A DNA stretch of 64,000 nt from the NCBI RefSeq assembly GCF_007748035.1, contig NZ_CP036278.1, forward strand, positions 6,076,001-6,140,000. Direction: 5' to 3'. The position numbers and the translations under genes were made by a program. The notes beneath the pieces were generated by a model. The model was not told the DNA's origin, made no database searches, and saw nothing but the letters and a program-made list of their open reading frames with translations. Shown piece after piece: positions 17,275 through 26,141 of the stretch (positions are counted from its first letter, which is position 1; each line of letters opens with the position of its first letter). The stretch comes from Aeoliella mucimassa. GTDB taxonomy: Bacteria > Planctomycetota > Planctomycetia > Pirellulales > Lacipirellulaceae.

Positions 17275-18657
17275 CTAGTTGGCTGGTTCGGCAGCCTCGG
17301 CTGCTTCTTCCTCTTGCAATAGCTCAGCTGCTTCCTCTTCGCTTTCAGGAGGAGCATCCACGGCTTCGACGCCAAGCGACGCCGAGGCGGTCGCGATCGT
17401 GCTCGACATTTGCTTTACGTCAGTTACCAGATTCAAGAGAATGAGATTCTCTTCCGTCGCGCGGTTGAGAACGGGTTCGATGGCCGTTAGTACTTCGTCT
17501 AACAGGCCAGCAAAGCGTTGATCCTTAATCGCCGGCTTTACGGCTTCCACGCCTTTTTTCAGGCCGGTGAGACGCAGCACCAGGCGTCGGCGTTGGTATT
17601 CGTCGGGCAGTTCGATTTCTCCGCCGCCACCGAAACCAAATCCTCCACCACGGCCAGATCCCATCCGCATTCCACCCATTCCGCCGAGCATTTCGTCCTC
17701 GTACTTAATAGCTCGCTCTTCTTCGTCCGACGCAATGTCGGTGGCCAACTGCAGCAGCGTTTGCACAGTCTCCTGCTCGTTCAGTCCGGTCGCGGAGCCA
17801 TAAGCATTTTTGTACATGTCCAGTAGCTCAGCAACACGAACGCGTGTATTGAGCCGCGCCTTTTCGTCGCCGATCATTTTGAACATGGCATTGTGCACAC
17901 GATTGCCGTCGCCCAACACGCCAATGTTAGCGAGCCCGCGAGCGGCAATCACTTTGATCCACTGCGATACACTAGGCGAGAGGTCTTGGGGGAAGCTATC
18001 CTTCTCCAGCACCTTCAGCAGTGCGGCCGCGGTTGGTCCGCGATTGGCAGCTGGCAACGCTTCGAGCGACTTGGCGTGCCGCTCCAATCCAACGAGTGCC
18101 CCGACGATCAGCGGAGCCGGCGCCCGCGCGGTATCGACACCACCATTCACGTAGTCGGTCAGCAGCTTATTCGCTTCGGGCATCGGCACCGAACCGGTCG
18201 TTTGCGTGGCGTACGTTGCGTCGAGTTCTCCGATCAGCAGCATCGCATTGTACTTCACCGCGGGGTGATAGTTGTCACGGATCACCTGACTCATCTCAGT
18301 GAAAGTGAGTCGCGTGAGATCCTGCTGCACCGAAGGGGCCGCGGCCCACAGGTAGTTGCGCATGTAGTCGTAACGCAGCTTGCCAAGGTCGGCCAACGAC
18401 TCGGCATCGAACTGGGTCATCGAGGCTAGATAGACACCACGTATGTAGTTGCCAAACCCTGTGCGGTCGGCTTCGACCCCAGTTGGGTTACGCGCGTATC
18501 GTTTCGCGCGGCTGCCCCCGTAGCGTTTGGCCGCTTCGTCGATTGGTTTTGTTTCGTACTGGGCGTGCACCGCTGGTGCCGCGAGGAGCACCGACGCCAG
18601 CAGCAGCGTCATGCCTTGAATGCACCCACCTGAAAGTAATCTGCGAACTCGTTCCAC
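17275..18657 (-). CDS. Exported HEAT-like protein of unknown function
   Basis: A 460-residue protein with a cleavable Sec signal (residues 1-33, ending VHAQYE). The mature part is mostly helical and looks like irregular HEAT/ARM repeats (QVIRDNYHPAVKYNAMLLIG, KVIAARGLANIGVLGDGNRV, TRVRVAELLDMYKNAYG). A Gly/Met-rich linker (GGMGGMRMGSGRGGGFGFGG) lies near residues 325-350. The C-terminus is a strongly acidic Glu/Ala tail (PPESEEEAAELLQEEEAAEA). I do not recognise a characterised family. HEAT-like proteins of this kind are frequent in planctomycetes and are presumed to be protein-binding scaffolds in the periplasm. The gene appears monocistronic, facing the terminator at 17165-17200. Confidence 0.7.
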   Translation of the reverse strand: MERVRRLLSGGCIQGMTLLLASVLLAAPAVHAQYETKPIDEAAKRYGGSRAKRYARNPTGVEADRTGFGNYIRGVYLASMTQFDAESLADLGKLRYDYMRNYLWAAAPSVQQDLTRLTFTEMSQVIRDNYHPAVKYNAMLLIGELDATYATQTTGSVPMPEANKLLTDYVNGGVDTARAPAPLIVGALVGLERHAKSLEALPAANRGPTAAALLKVLEKDSFPQDLSPSVSQWIKVIAARGLANIGVLGDGNRVHNAMFKMIGDEKARLNTRVRVAELLDMYKNAYGSATGLNEQETVQTLLQLATDIASDEEERAIKYEDEMLGGMGGMRMGSGRGGGFGFGGGGEIELPDEYQRRRLVLRLTGLKKGVEAVKPAIKDQRFAGLLDEVLTAIEPVLNRATEENLILLNLVTDVKQMSSTIATASASLGVEAVDAPPESEEEAAELLQEEEAAEAAEPAN

Positions 18658-18870
18658 GTGCCTATTCTCCTACACTTGCTCTTGCGCGAGAGGGTGTATG
18701 ATCGATTGCCAAAGGGCGGTGTTATTAAAGTAAACAGTGGCAACGACTTGCGCCCGCTGCCACTAGTTCCAGGCTAACCACCAGGGCGGCGAAAATCAAG
18801 AAAACGCCGCCAGAGACAGCCGTAAACGGTCAACTGCCTTCCGAATCTCTAATCGCCGAGTCACCCAACA

Positions 18871-18920
18871 ATTATTGCCTGGAAATCGAGGGGAGATATC
18901 TCGATTTTCCAGGCAATAAT
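18871..18920. repeat. Large near-perfect inverted repeat
   Basis: Arms of 20 and 21 bases (attattgcctggaaatcgag and its complement with one extra A) separated by nine bases. It lies in a 336-bp gene-free stretch (18658-18993) just downstream of the small gene at 18994-19350. No T-run follows in either direction, so it is not a typical intrinsic terminator. The rest of this gap shows no gene. Confidence 0.7.
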
Positions 18921-18993
18921 CGGGGATTCAACGCGACAACGCACGTTGGCGAGGGGTTTTTGAGTTCTGTCATCCTGCGGTAGGAGGCTGGAA

Positions 18994-19350
18994 TCAGACC
19001 TGGGGTTGGCCCACCAGGCCGAGCACCTCCAAGGCGGCGAAACCGCGTCCGAGCGAGTTCTCGGGCAATTTCAGGGCCGAATCGAGCACTCGGCGGGCTT
19101 GCCGGGTGTATTCGGCCCGCGATTCGGCCACGAACGGGGTGTCGACTTCGCGGTGAACCGTGTGCCATAGGTCGCTCAATCGGTCGAGCGCAGTGGCGTC
19201 GCCGTCGAGGGCGGCAAATATGGCGTCGTCCAGCTCTTCGAGCTGTTCCAGCGCAGCACCGCCTATCTCCAACCCATTCGGGGTGGATAGAACGAGCCCA
19301 TCTTTGGAGGGGGCTCGAGTCAGTCGGTCGGTAAAGCGTGGACGGTTCAT
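18994..19350 (-). CDS. Small protein of unknown function, last gene of GTPase/FGE cluster
   Basis: A 118-residue protein, mainly acidic and helical (LEQLEELDDAIFAALDGDAT, RLSDLWHTVHREVDTPFVAE, YTRQARRVLDSALKLPENSL). No signal peptide, membrane segment or metal motif is visible. I do not recognise a family. It follows the zinc-ribbon GTPase gene by 54 bp on the same strand and is the last gene before the 18871-18920 inverted repeat, so it probably belongs to the same transcript. Such small partners next to GTPases can be regulators or effectors, but nothing in the sequence says which. Confidence 0.6.
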   Translation of the reverse strand: MNRPRFTDRLTRAPSKDGLVLSTPNGLEIGGAALEQLEELDDAIFAALDGDATALDRLSDLWHTVHREVDTPFVAESRAEYTRQARRVLDSALKLPENSLGRGFAALEVLGLVGQPQV

Positions 19351-19404
19351 CGTTGTGTCATCTCTTAGGGCCTTTCAGTCCCCAACACTTTTACTACGCA
19401 AAGC

Positions 19405-20325
19405 CTAGGCAAGTTGTTCGATCAGCCAACCAAATGGATCGAGAACGCCATGGGGTTCTACCCGCAATGGCACTCGGCACCGGCGGCCGCCGATCAGCTT
19501 GTAGCCGGTGGCTCCCGTTACCGAAGCGGCAAACACCTTGGTGTTCGGGAAACGCCGGCGGCAGTCCTGCCACAAGGCACTGGCGTGGTTTTCGGCAAAC
19601 GTCACGGGGTCTTCGGCACACGCAGGTGTCGCGTCGGCCTTGGTGAGTACGAGTGCCAGCGGCTGCGTTTTGCCGCGATTACACCAGTTGCGTTTTTTCT
19701 CCTTGCTCGACTGCTCATCTATTAAAGACAGCATTTTGAGCGAAACGTAATCGTCATCGTGTTCGCCTGCTTGTAACCGCTGGGCGTCGGCCATCACCAT
19801 GATGGCCGAGCACTTACCCAGCAGGGCACGGATCGCCGGATAGCTACCGGGACGTGCCAACTCTTCGATATAGGCGTCGCCCGCAAAATCGGCAAATACC
19901 ACATCAGTACGCTTGCGGCGGCGCCCACAATCTACACGACAATGCACCCAGCAGGTGTGTTCGGGGTCGCGGCTCGTTTTGTCGGGGTACCACCCGGCCG
20001 ACAACGCGGTGGTGGTCGACTGTTGCAACGAGATGGACTGCGGCCCTAGCAGGGTCGCCTTCAGCGACCCGGAATCGCGCATCAGCATGTCCATCAACAT
20101 GCCGAGGTAAGTAGTCTTGCCAGTGTTGCTAGCTCCCACGCAGCCGATGAGTTGCGCAGGGCGCTTCAGGTCGGCATTGATTCGCGAGATCGACAACGGC
20201 GCGGCGCAAATGTGGCAGTGTTCGGCCGACACACGATTCTCGTGATTACAAATGGCACATGCCAACGGGGCAGCCTGACCTGCGAGCAGGTAGGTATCGA
20301 TCGGTAAGCGAGACAGGGTAGGCAT
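19405..20325 (-). CDS. Zinc-ribbon P-loop GTPase (possibly double-GTPase-like family)
   Basis: A 306-residue protein. Residues 23-40 form a four-cysteine zinc ribbon (Cys23, Cys26, Cys37, Cys40). A P-loop follows at about 64-71 (GASNTGKT), then a switch-II-like DFAGD and a guanine-specificity TKAD motif (LALVLTKADATP), which together indicate a small GTPase-type NTPase. The order zinc ribbon then GTPase resembles the DO-GTPase proteins described by Aravind and colleagues in NTP-dependent conflict systems, but I cannot confirm membership. No membrane segment is visible. The gene is third in a tight leftward cluster with a coiled-coil protein, a membrane FGE-sulfatase protein and a 118-residue protein, which suggests a signalling or regulated-response module and not housekeeping translation. 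Confidence 0.75.
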   Translation of the reverse strand: MPTLSRLPIDTYLLAGQAAPLACAICNHENRVSAEHCHICAAPLSISRINADLKRPAQLIGCVGASNTGKTTYLGMLMDMLMRDSGSLKATLLGPQSISLQQSTTTALSAGWYPDKTSRDPEHTCWVHCRVDCGRRRKRTDVVFADFAGDAYIEELARPGSYPAIRALLGKCSAIMVMADAQRLQAGEHDDDYVSLKMLSLIDEQSSKEKKRNWCNRGKTQPLALVLTKADATPACAEDPVTFAENHASALWQDCRRRFPNTKVFAASVTGATGYKLIGGRRCRVPLRVEPHGVLDPFGWLIEQLA

Positions 20326-20433
20326 GGCAGGCTGCCGTTTGGTTGGATGGTAAAGGTTTGGTTTTTTAAAAGGGTGGCACAGGGTGTCCTCCGACTGATC
20401 GACAGCCGAGAACCACCTGTGCTCCCAGTTCTG

Positions 20434-21768
20434 CTAGGAGTCGATGGAGGAGTCGGTTGCCGATGGGTCATCCACCGACGAAGCACCGCCATCTCCAAAT
20501 TCCTGGTCGGCTACTACGTCGAACGACAGCGCCAAGCGGAAGCCGATATTCGAACGTCGAGCCAAGGGGCGTTCGCCACTTCGGAAGTGGCAAGTCGCCT
20601 GATTTTCAAAGTAGGTGTTGAACGCTCCTCCATGCAGCACGTTCATCGAGTGACCATCGCCGGTCGCTTGATCGCGACTCGTCGCATCGAGCGACGAACT
20701 GGTCCACTCCCAAACGTTGCCGATCAGTTGCACGACACCACCGAGCGACGAGCCGGCTTCGAACGCATCGACCGGTTGCGGGCCGCGAGCGCCGGCCGAC
20801 CACAGCAAGGCGCGACGAGCCTCGAACGTGTCGCCCCAGGGGTAACGTCGTTGAGTGACTCGTCCCGGCGAAGTCTCTACTGGCCAGGCACCTGCTTTGG
20901 TCCACTCGGCATCGGTCGGCAAACGCTTGCCAACCCACCGTGCGTAAGCGGTGGCTTCGTACCAACTGATGCCAACTACAGGCAAACGCTCCCAGCCATC
21001 GGGGAATTGTCCACTGGTCCAGCCAGCCGGCGCAGGCACCCCGGTGCGGTCGACAAACTCGAACAAAGCCGGCAAGGCTTCTTCGGGCCAGAGCTGGAAT
21101 TGCTCGTAGCCACAGTCGTCGACAAAGTACTGGAATTGCTCGTTGGTGACGCAGTAGCGGTCGAGGTAGCAACCTTCGGTGTGCACCAGACCCGGGCAAT
21201 CGGCCGACACCGGCGAAGTACCCCAGGTAGCCCGTTCGGCGTACTCGCCAACAAGGACTCGCCCTTCGGGAATGACCGACATCTGCTGATCCATTTCCGA
21301 CAGCACGACGGCCAGTTCTTCGTCCGACAGTTGCGAGGCGGTCTCATGACGGAGCAGTAGCGCGTAGCGCCCTTGATCAATCATGCGATTCACCAGATCG
21401 CCGGTGGTCTTCTCTTTGCCACCCGACTTGCGTGCCCGATGCTCCGACACACTCTCGACCGGGGACTCGGAGGGATCTTCCTCGGGGGGCAACCCACCGC
21501 CGCGGAGCGAGGTGCGGCGATAGTCGGCGCGTTGCTCCGAAGGCAACAGCGCACCATGGCTGGTGACCAGCCGATGAACGTTGCGCGCAGCCACCACGCC
21601 GACCTGCCGCCAGATGGCGCACAAGGCGACACCAGCGATGGCCATGAGGTAGACGTTGCCAAGGATAAACCCACACGCAAACACGAGAAGGGCGGCAGCC
21701 GACCACGCATGTTGCGAGAGTCGTTGCCAGTGCGGATAGAGCGATGTTGATAGGGACGTGACTTGCAT
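20434..21768 (-). CDS. Membrane-anchored FGE-sulfatase (SUMF1/formylglycine-generating-like) domain protein
   Basis: A 444-residue protein. Residues about 23-62 hold two adjacent hydrophobic helices (AAALLVFACGFILGNVYLMA and on), then a charged linker to about 120. From about 165 comes a SUMF1/FGE-type domain: GRVLVGEYAERA, YCVTNEQFQYFVDDCGYEQF, PVVGISWYEATAYARWVGKR, LPTDAEWTKAGAW, GNVWEWTSSSL, LHGGAFNTY and the closing NIGFRLAL. True formylglycine generators use a cysteine pair near the C-terminus; only one Cys (CHFRSGERP) is visible there, so this is more likely a binding or sensing version, as in many bacterial signalling operons. It is 26 bp after the coiled-coil gene and 108 bp before the GTPase gene. 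Confidence 0.8.
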   Translation of the reverse strand: MQVTSLSTSLYPHWQRLSQHAWSAAALLVFACGFILGNVYLMAIAGVALCAIWRQVGVVAARNVHRLVTSHGALLPSEQRADYRRTSLRGGGLPPEEDPSESPVESVSEHRARKSGGKEKTTGDLVNRMIDQGRYALLLRHETASQLSDEELAVVLSEMDQQMSVIPEGRVLVGEYAERATWGTSPVSADCPGLVHTEGCYLDRYCVTNEQFQYFVDDCGYEQFQLWPEEALPALFEFVDRTGVPAPAGWTSGQFPDGWERLPVVGISWYEATAYARWVGKRLPTDAEWTKAGAWPVETSPGRVTQRRYPWGDTFEARRALLWSAGARGPQPVDAFEAGSSLGGVVQLIGNVWEWTSSSLDATSRDQATGDGHSMNVLHGGAFNTYFENQATCHFRSGERPLARRSNIGFRLALSFDVVADQEFGDGGASSVDDPSATDSSIDS

Positions 21769-21794
21769 AGCGTCTGCCGTCTGAAGGGGAGGGA

Positions 21795-22307
21795 CTAGCG
21801 TGCCGCGGATCGACGAGCTGCCTGCTGTTCGCGGAGTTTCTGGAATTGCTTAGCTACCGCGCTAACCTTTGGATCGATGGCTTCTGCGACCGCCGCGTTA
21901 CCACGCCCGGGCGAGGCGCTACACGTGGACTCCATCGGGGGGGAATTGCCCACCGCGTACGGTTCGATGAGTTCATCGAGCTGTCGGCGGAGATCATCGA
22001 TTTCGGCTCTTGCCTGATCGAGCATCGCAGTGGTAGAGACTTCCACTGCCTGATGACTGGAGAGTTCCGACCGCTGCTCTTCAAGCTCGGCTTGCTGCTG
22101 AGCGAGTGCTTCTCGCTGGCGTTCGAGTTCCGCTGTCTCGTCCGCTAGCGTGGCGGCCTGTGCATCGAGTTCTGTATGCCAGAGGGTGAGTTTCTCCTGG
22201 TAGGCATCAAGGGTTTCTAGCGATTCGCCCAGCTGCGCAGCATACTCCTGCTGCTCTTCGCTCCAAGCTTCCATCCAAGTTCGAATAATGTCTTCCGGCT
22301 GGGACAC
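21795..22307 (-). CDS. Coiled-coil protein, first gene of GTPase/FGE cluster
   Basis: A 170-residue protein with a long predicted coiled coil at about residues 45-115, rich in Glu, Gln, Leu and Ala (ELERQREALAQQQAELEEQR, ARAEIDDLRRQLDELIEPY). The C-terminal part is less ordered and ends in a basic helix (FQKLREQQAARRSAAR). No enzyme motif or signal peptide is seen. It begins the leftward cluster that continues with the FGE-sulfatase protein after 26 bp, so it is almost certainly co-transcribed. A scaffold or oligomerisation role is inferred from the coiled coil only. Confidence 0.65.
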   Translation of the reverse strand: MSQPEDIIRTWMEAWSEEQQEYAAQLGESLETLDAYQEKLTLWHTELDAQAATLADETAELERQREALAQQQAELEEQRSELSSHQAVEVSTTAMLDQARAEIDDLRRQLDELIEPYAVGNSPPMESTCSASPGRGNAAVAEAIDPKVSAVAKQFQKLREQQAARRSAAR

Positions 22308-22537
22308 GATACTCTCGCTATGGCCGCCTCAATTGCGGCGTTAAATGATGAACAAGTGCGAGGCCCCGCGATGTCCAAGCAAGTGCCGCACTTGGCGGAA
22401 GACACACGAGCCCACGACAGTGATAAGTTGCTAGCTACGAATGCACCCAAGGCGCACCCGAACTGCAACTGAAAACTAGGTTATGATTTCAGCAGGGGCA
22501 AACAGAAGAACTGCAGGAATACCCAACTACTCGATTC

Positions 22538-23656
22538 TTATGCCTGCATCGCGGCAAAGAACCGTTCAAAAAGATAATGACTGTCGTGCGGGCCGCTCGA
22601 GGCTTCGGGGTGGTATTGTACCGAAAATGCCGGTAACTCTCGATGTTGCACCCCTTCGATCGTTTGGTCGTTCAGGCTGCGGTGCGTTACTTCCAGCGAG
22701 TCGGGCAGGGTCGACTCGTCCACGGCGAAGCCGTGGTTCTGCGAGGTGATCTCTACCTTGCCGGTGGTCAGGTCGTGCACCGGCTGGTTGGCGCCGCGAT
22801 GGCCAAACTTCATCTTGAACGTCTTCGCGCCGCAGGCGAGCGACAGCAACTGGTGACCAAGGCAGATGCCGAACACCGGCTTCTTCTCGACCAGGTCGCG
22901 AATCGTATGGATCGCGTACTCGATGGGCTCGGGGTCGCCAGGGCCATTCGACAGGAACACCCCATCGGGGCTGAGTTCCAGGATCTGCTCGGCGTTGTAG
23001 CTGCCTGGCACCACGGTCACCCGGCATCCACCGTCGACCAGATGGCGGGGAATATTCCACTTCATGCCGAAGTCCATGGCTACCACGTGCGGGCTGTTGC
23101 TGGCCGATTTCCGGGCGTCGGGGTTTAGCAACGTCCAGCTGCTCAGCGGCTCGTTCCACTCGTGGGCTTCGCGAGCGGCGACTTCCTGCACCAGATCGCG
23201 GCCCACCAGGCCCGGGCTCGCCTTGGCTTTGGCCACCAGGCTGGCGTCGTCGAGGTCGACGGTCGACAGCACGCCCCGCATGGCTCCCTCGGATCGCAGC
23301 TTGCGCACTAGCGCCCGCGTGTCTATCGACTCAATCGCGACCACTCCGTGATCCTCCAGGTAGTCGCTCAGCCGCTTCTCGCTACGAAAATTGCTCCGCA
23401 CCCGGCTATGCTCGCGGACCACAAAGCCCGACAAATGCGGCCGCTGACTCTCCAGATCCTCGGTGTTGCAGCCGTAATTGCCGATCTGCGGGTAGGTCAT
23501 CGTGACGATCTGCCCACGGTAGCTCGGATCGGTGAGAATCTCCTGGTACCCGGTCATCGAGGTATTGAAACAGACCTCGCCATCCACCTCGCCATCGGCA
23601 CCAATCGAGGTGCCGGTGTATACGGTTCCGTCTTCGAGCGCAAGTTTAGCAGTCAT
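22538..23656 (-). CDS. carA: Carbamoyl-phosphate synthase small (glutaminase) subunit
   Basis: A 372-residue class I glutamine amidotransferase that hydrolyses glutamine and passes ammonia to CarB for carbamoyl phosphate, feeding arginine and pyrimidine synthesis. The N-terminal CarA domain is clear (LALEDGTVYTGTSIGADGEV, CFNTSMTGYQEILTDPSYRG). The amidotransferase part has the nucleophile elbow FGICLGHQLLSLACGAKTFK and the His-Glu partner in VQYHPEASSGPHDSHYLF. Length is normal. carB is not in the window. An aminotransferase gene lies 128 bp upstream on the same strand; co-transcription is possible. Confidence 0.96.
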   Translation of the reverse strand: MTAKLALEDGTVYTGTSIGADGEVDGEVCFNTSMTGYQEILTDPSYRGQIVTMTYPQIGNYGCNTEDLESQRPHLSGFVVREHSRVRSNFRSEKRLSDYLEDHGVVAIESIDTRALVRKLRSEGAMRGVLSTVDLDDASLVAKAKASPGLVGRDLVQEVAAREAHEWNEPLSSWTLLNPDARKSASNSPHVVAMDFGMKWNIPRHLVDGGCRVTVVPGSYNAEQILELSPDGVFLSNGPGDPEPIEYAIHTIRDLVEKKPVFGICLGHQLLSLACGAKTFKMKFGHRGANQPVHDLTTGKVEITSQNHGFAVDESTLPDSLEVTHRSLNDQTIEGVQHRELPAFSVQYHPEASSGPHDSHYLFERFFAAMQA

Positions 23657-23784
23657 AGGGCGGGGGGGTGGATCAGAGGGGGGACCTGGGGAGGGAGAGA
23701 CGAATTAGCACAATCCTACGTAACCAGGGCACTTCGATTCAAGCCGCCCATGGCGAACGCGGAATTCCGCGAATCTCGCTCGGT

Positions 23785-25023
23785 TTATGGTTTTCCTGCT
23801 TCGGTAGTCACTTCGCCTTTGGCGGTCCATTCGTCCTCGGCTTCCTTCAGGCATTGCTTGATGTGCCGCACCGCTTGTTTCAGGCGGTTTTCGTTCTCTA
23901 CCAGGCTCATTCGCAGGAATCCTTCGCCGGCGGGGCCAAAGCCGCTGCCGGGGCTGACTGCCACGTTGCCCTTCTCCAGCAGCATCATCGCGAAGTCCAT
24001 GGTGCTCATCCGGCTCCGCCAGGGCTCGGGAATCGGCTGCCAGACAAACATGCCGGCCTTCGGCACGTTCGGCTCCCAGCCCATGCGGGCGAGGCCGTCG
24101 CACAGCGTGTCGCGGCGGCCCTGGTAGATGACCGATTGCTCCTCGACCGCGGCGTCGGTATGGCGCAGGGCGACGATCGCGGCAATCTGGATCGCCTGGA
24201 ACATGCCGTAGTCGTAGTAGCCTTTGATGGTCGCGAGGGCCTGGATCATCTCGCGATTGCCGCAGCAAAAGCCGATTCGCCAGCCAGCCATGTTGTAGCC
24301 TTTGCTCATGGTGGTGAACTCGACGCCGACGTCGATCGCCCCCTTCGAGGCCAGGAAACTCGGCGGATGGTAACCGTCGAACGCCACGTCGGCGTAGGCG
24401 AAGTCGCTAATGACCATCAGGCCATACTTTTTGGCAAGCTTCACCACCTCGTCGTAGAAGCCCTGCTCCACGACCACACTCGAGGGATTGTGGGGGTAGC
24501 AGAGAATCAGCAGCTTCGGCCGTGGGTAGAGCGTTTCGCAGGTATACGCGATATCGCTCAAAAATTTGTCGCTATTGGCCACCGGCAGCGTGATCACGTT
24601 GCCCGACGCCAGGGCGACGCCGTATACGTGCACCGGGAAGTACGGCGACGGGACAATCGCCGTGTCGCCAGGGCCCATCATCGCCAGGCACATGTGGCTG
24701 AAGCCCTCTTTCGAGCCCAGGCAGACGATCACCTCGTCGGTGGGATCGAGCCGGACGCCGTACTTTTTAAAGTACTTGGCCCCCACCTCGCGGCGTAAGT
24801 TCGCAATGCCATTCGACTTACTGTAGCGATGGTTACGGGGATCGCGGGCCGCCTCGGCGAGCTTGTCGATCACCATCTCTTGCGGCGGGTCGCTGGGATT
24901 CCCCATGCCGAGCTCGATGACATCGTCGCCGGCCGTGCGCTTGTCGTAGATCATTTTATTGATCCGGCCAAACAGATAGGGCGGCAAACGAGTAACACGT
25001 TGGGCAACTTGAATATGCGACAT
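23785..25023 (-). CDS. Class I/II PLP-dependent aminotransferase (AlaC / LL-DAP-aminotransferase-like)
   Basis: A 412-residue fold-type I aminotransferase. Typical elements: [80 protein letters not shown] (the Asn contacting PLP), [15 protein letters not shown], and [16 protein letters not shown] with the Schiff-base lysine in SKGYN. The closest groups are E. coli AlaC (alanine-forming) and LL-diaminopimelate aminotransferase relatives, which share these motifs. Substrate cannot be fixed by eye. The ATG at 25023 gives [20 protein letters not shown], a normal AlaC-like opening. It lies upstream of carA on the same strand. Confidence 0.88.
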   Translation of the reverse strand: MSHIQVAQRVTRLPPYLFGRINKMIYDKRTAGDDVIELGMGNPSDPPQEMVIDKLAEAARDPRNHRYSKSNGIANLRREVGAKYFKKYGVRLDPTDEVIVCLGSKEGFSHMCLAMMGPGDTAIVPSPYFPVHVYGVALASGNVITLPVANSDKFLSDIAYTCETLYPRPKLLILCYPHNPSSVVVEQGFYDEVVKLAKKYGLMVISDFAYADVAFDGYHPPSFLASKGAIDVGVEFTTMSKGYNMAGWRIGFCCGNREMIQALATIKGYYDYGMFQAIQIAAIVALRHTDAAVEEQSVIYQGRRDTLCDGLARMGWEPNVPKAGMFVWQPIPEPWRSRMSTMDFAMMLLEKGNVAVSPGSGFGPAGEGFLRMSLVENENRLKQAVRHIKQCLKEAEDEWTAKGEVTTEAGKP

Positions 25024-25279
25024 CGAACGAAGGGGAAAAATTCGGTAGGGAAATAGGTAAAAGTAGGAATTGCCGGTCGCACCCCAATACGGGGGACGCG
25101 GCGGCCATGTATTCTAGACTTATTTAACCAAAAGGCTATCGCGGCCAACTCGCCCGCGGAAAATAGCCCTGACTGTTACATCGGCACTTCGGCCGCGCTC
25201 TGGAGCATTTTGACAAATGTTCTGGTACGATCGACCTTCGGACGTGTGCTTCCTTTCCCCGCATCTTTGGTTGTGATCC

Positions 25280-26131
25280 ATGGTTTTGCTCCGCTTTCTC
25301 TGCTCGGTGACTCTTGTGCTGCTCCTGGCGACCTCGGCCGTGGGAGAGGACCCCACTCCGCTGCCAAAAGCTCACGCGCACAACGATTATTACCACAATC
25401 CTCCGCTGATCGACGCGCTCGACCATGGGTTCTGCAGTGTCGAGGCCGACATCTTCTTCCTGCAGGGCAAGCTGCTGGTGGGGCATAGCCTGCTGGAACT
25501 CGACGAACGCCGGACGCTCGAAGCCGCGTACCTCGAGCCGCTCAAGGCACGGGTCGAAGCCAACGACGGGCGGGTGTTCAAGGAGGGGCCTCCCTTCATG
25601 TTGCTGATTGATATTAAACAGGACGCCGCGGCGACCTACGCCGAGCTCGAGCGGGTGCTGGCCAACTACCGCGACATGCTTAGCCGCTGGGAAGATGGCG
25701 AGTACCACCAGGGCGCCATCCAGATCGTCATCTCGGGCGACCGGCCCCGACGCGAAATCAAGGCCAGCAACCCCCGCTACGTCGGTATCGATGGCCGCGT
25801 TGGCGACCTCGACTCAAGCGACGCCGCGGATTTGATGCCGCTGATTAGCGACCGCTGGGGTTCGCACTTCGAGTGGAATGGCAAAGGCGAGATACCTGCC
25901 GCCGAGCGCGACAAGCTCCGCCGGATCGTCGCCCAGGCGCACGACAAACAGCGTCGCGTGCGATTCTGGGCCACGCCCGAAACTCCGGAAATGTGGCAGC
26001 AGCTTCTCGATGCCGATGTGGACCACATCAACACCGATAAGCTCGATAAACTGCAATCGTTCTTGCTCGAAGCCGATCCTCAGCTGCCAACCGAGCAGCC
26101 GCAGCCTGAACAGCCGTCCGCTGGCGAATGA
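25280..26131 (+). CDS. Exported PI-PLC/GDPD-like phosphodiesterase, AIM6-like
   Basis: A 283-residue protein with a Sec signal (about residues 1-22, ATSAVGED). The mature N-terminus has the pattern KAHAHNDYYHNPPLIDALDHGF then SVEADIFFLQGKLLVGHSLLEL, which is the two-histidine and Glu-x-Asp arrangement of the glycerophosphodiester phosphodiesterase and PI-PLC barrel superfamily, in the variant called AIM6-like. LLIDIKQDAAATYAELERVL and VRFWATPETPEMWQQLLD, VDHINTDKL fit the later barrel strands. These enzymes cleave phosphodiester head groups; the true substrate of the AIM6 group is not known to me. It ends 10 bp before the convergent fucosidase gene. Confidence 0.75.
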   Translation: MVLLRFLCSVTLVLLLATSAVGEDPTPLPKAHAHNDYYHNPPLIDALDHGFCSVEADIFFLQGKLLVGHSLLELDERRTLEAAYLEPLKARVEANDGRVFKEGPPFMLLIDIKQDAAATYAELERVLANYRDMLSRWEDGEYHQGAIQIVISGDRPRREIKASNPRYVGIDGRVGDLDSSDAADLMPLISDRWGSHFEWNGKGEIPAAERDKLRRIVAQAHDKQRRVRFWATPETPEMWQQLLDADVDHINTDKLDKLQSFLLEADPQLPTEQPQPEQPSAGE

Positions 26132-26141
26132 CGCTCGCCGG

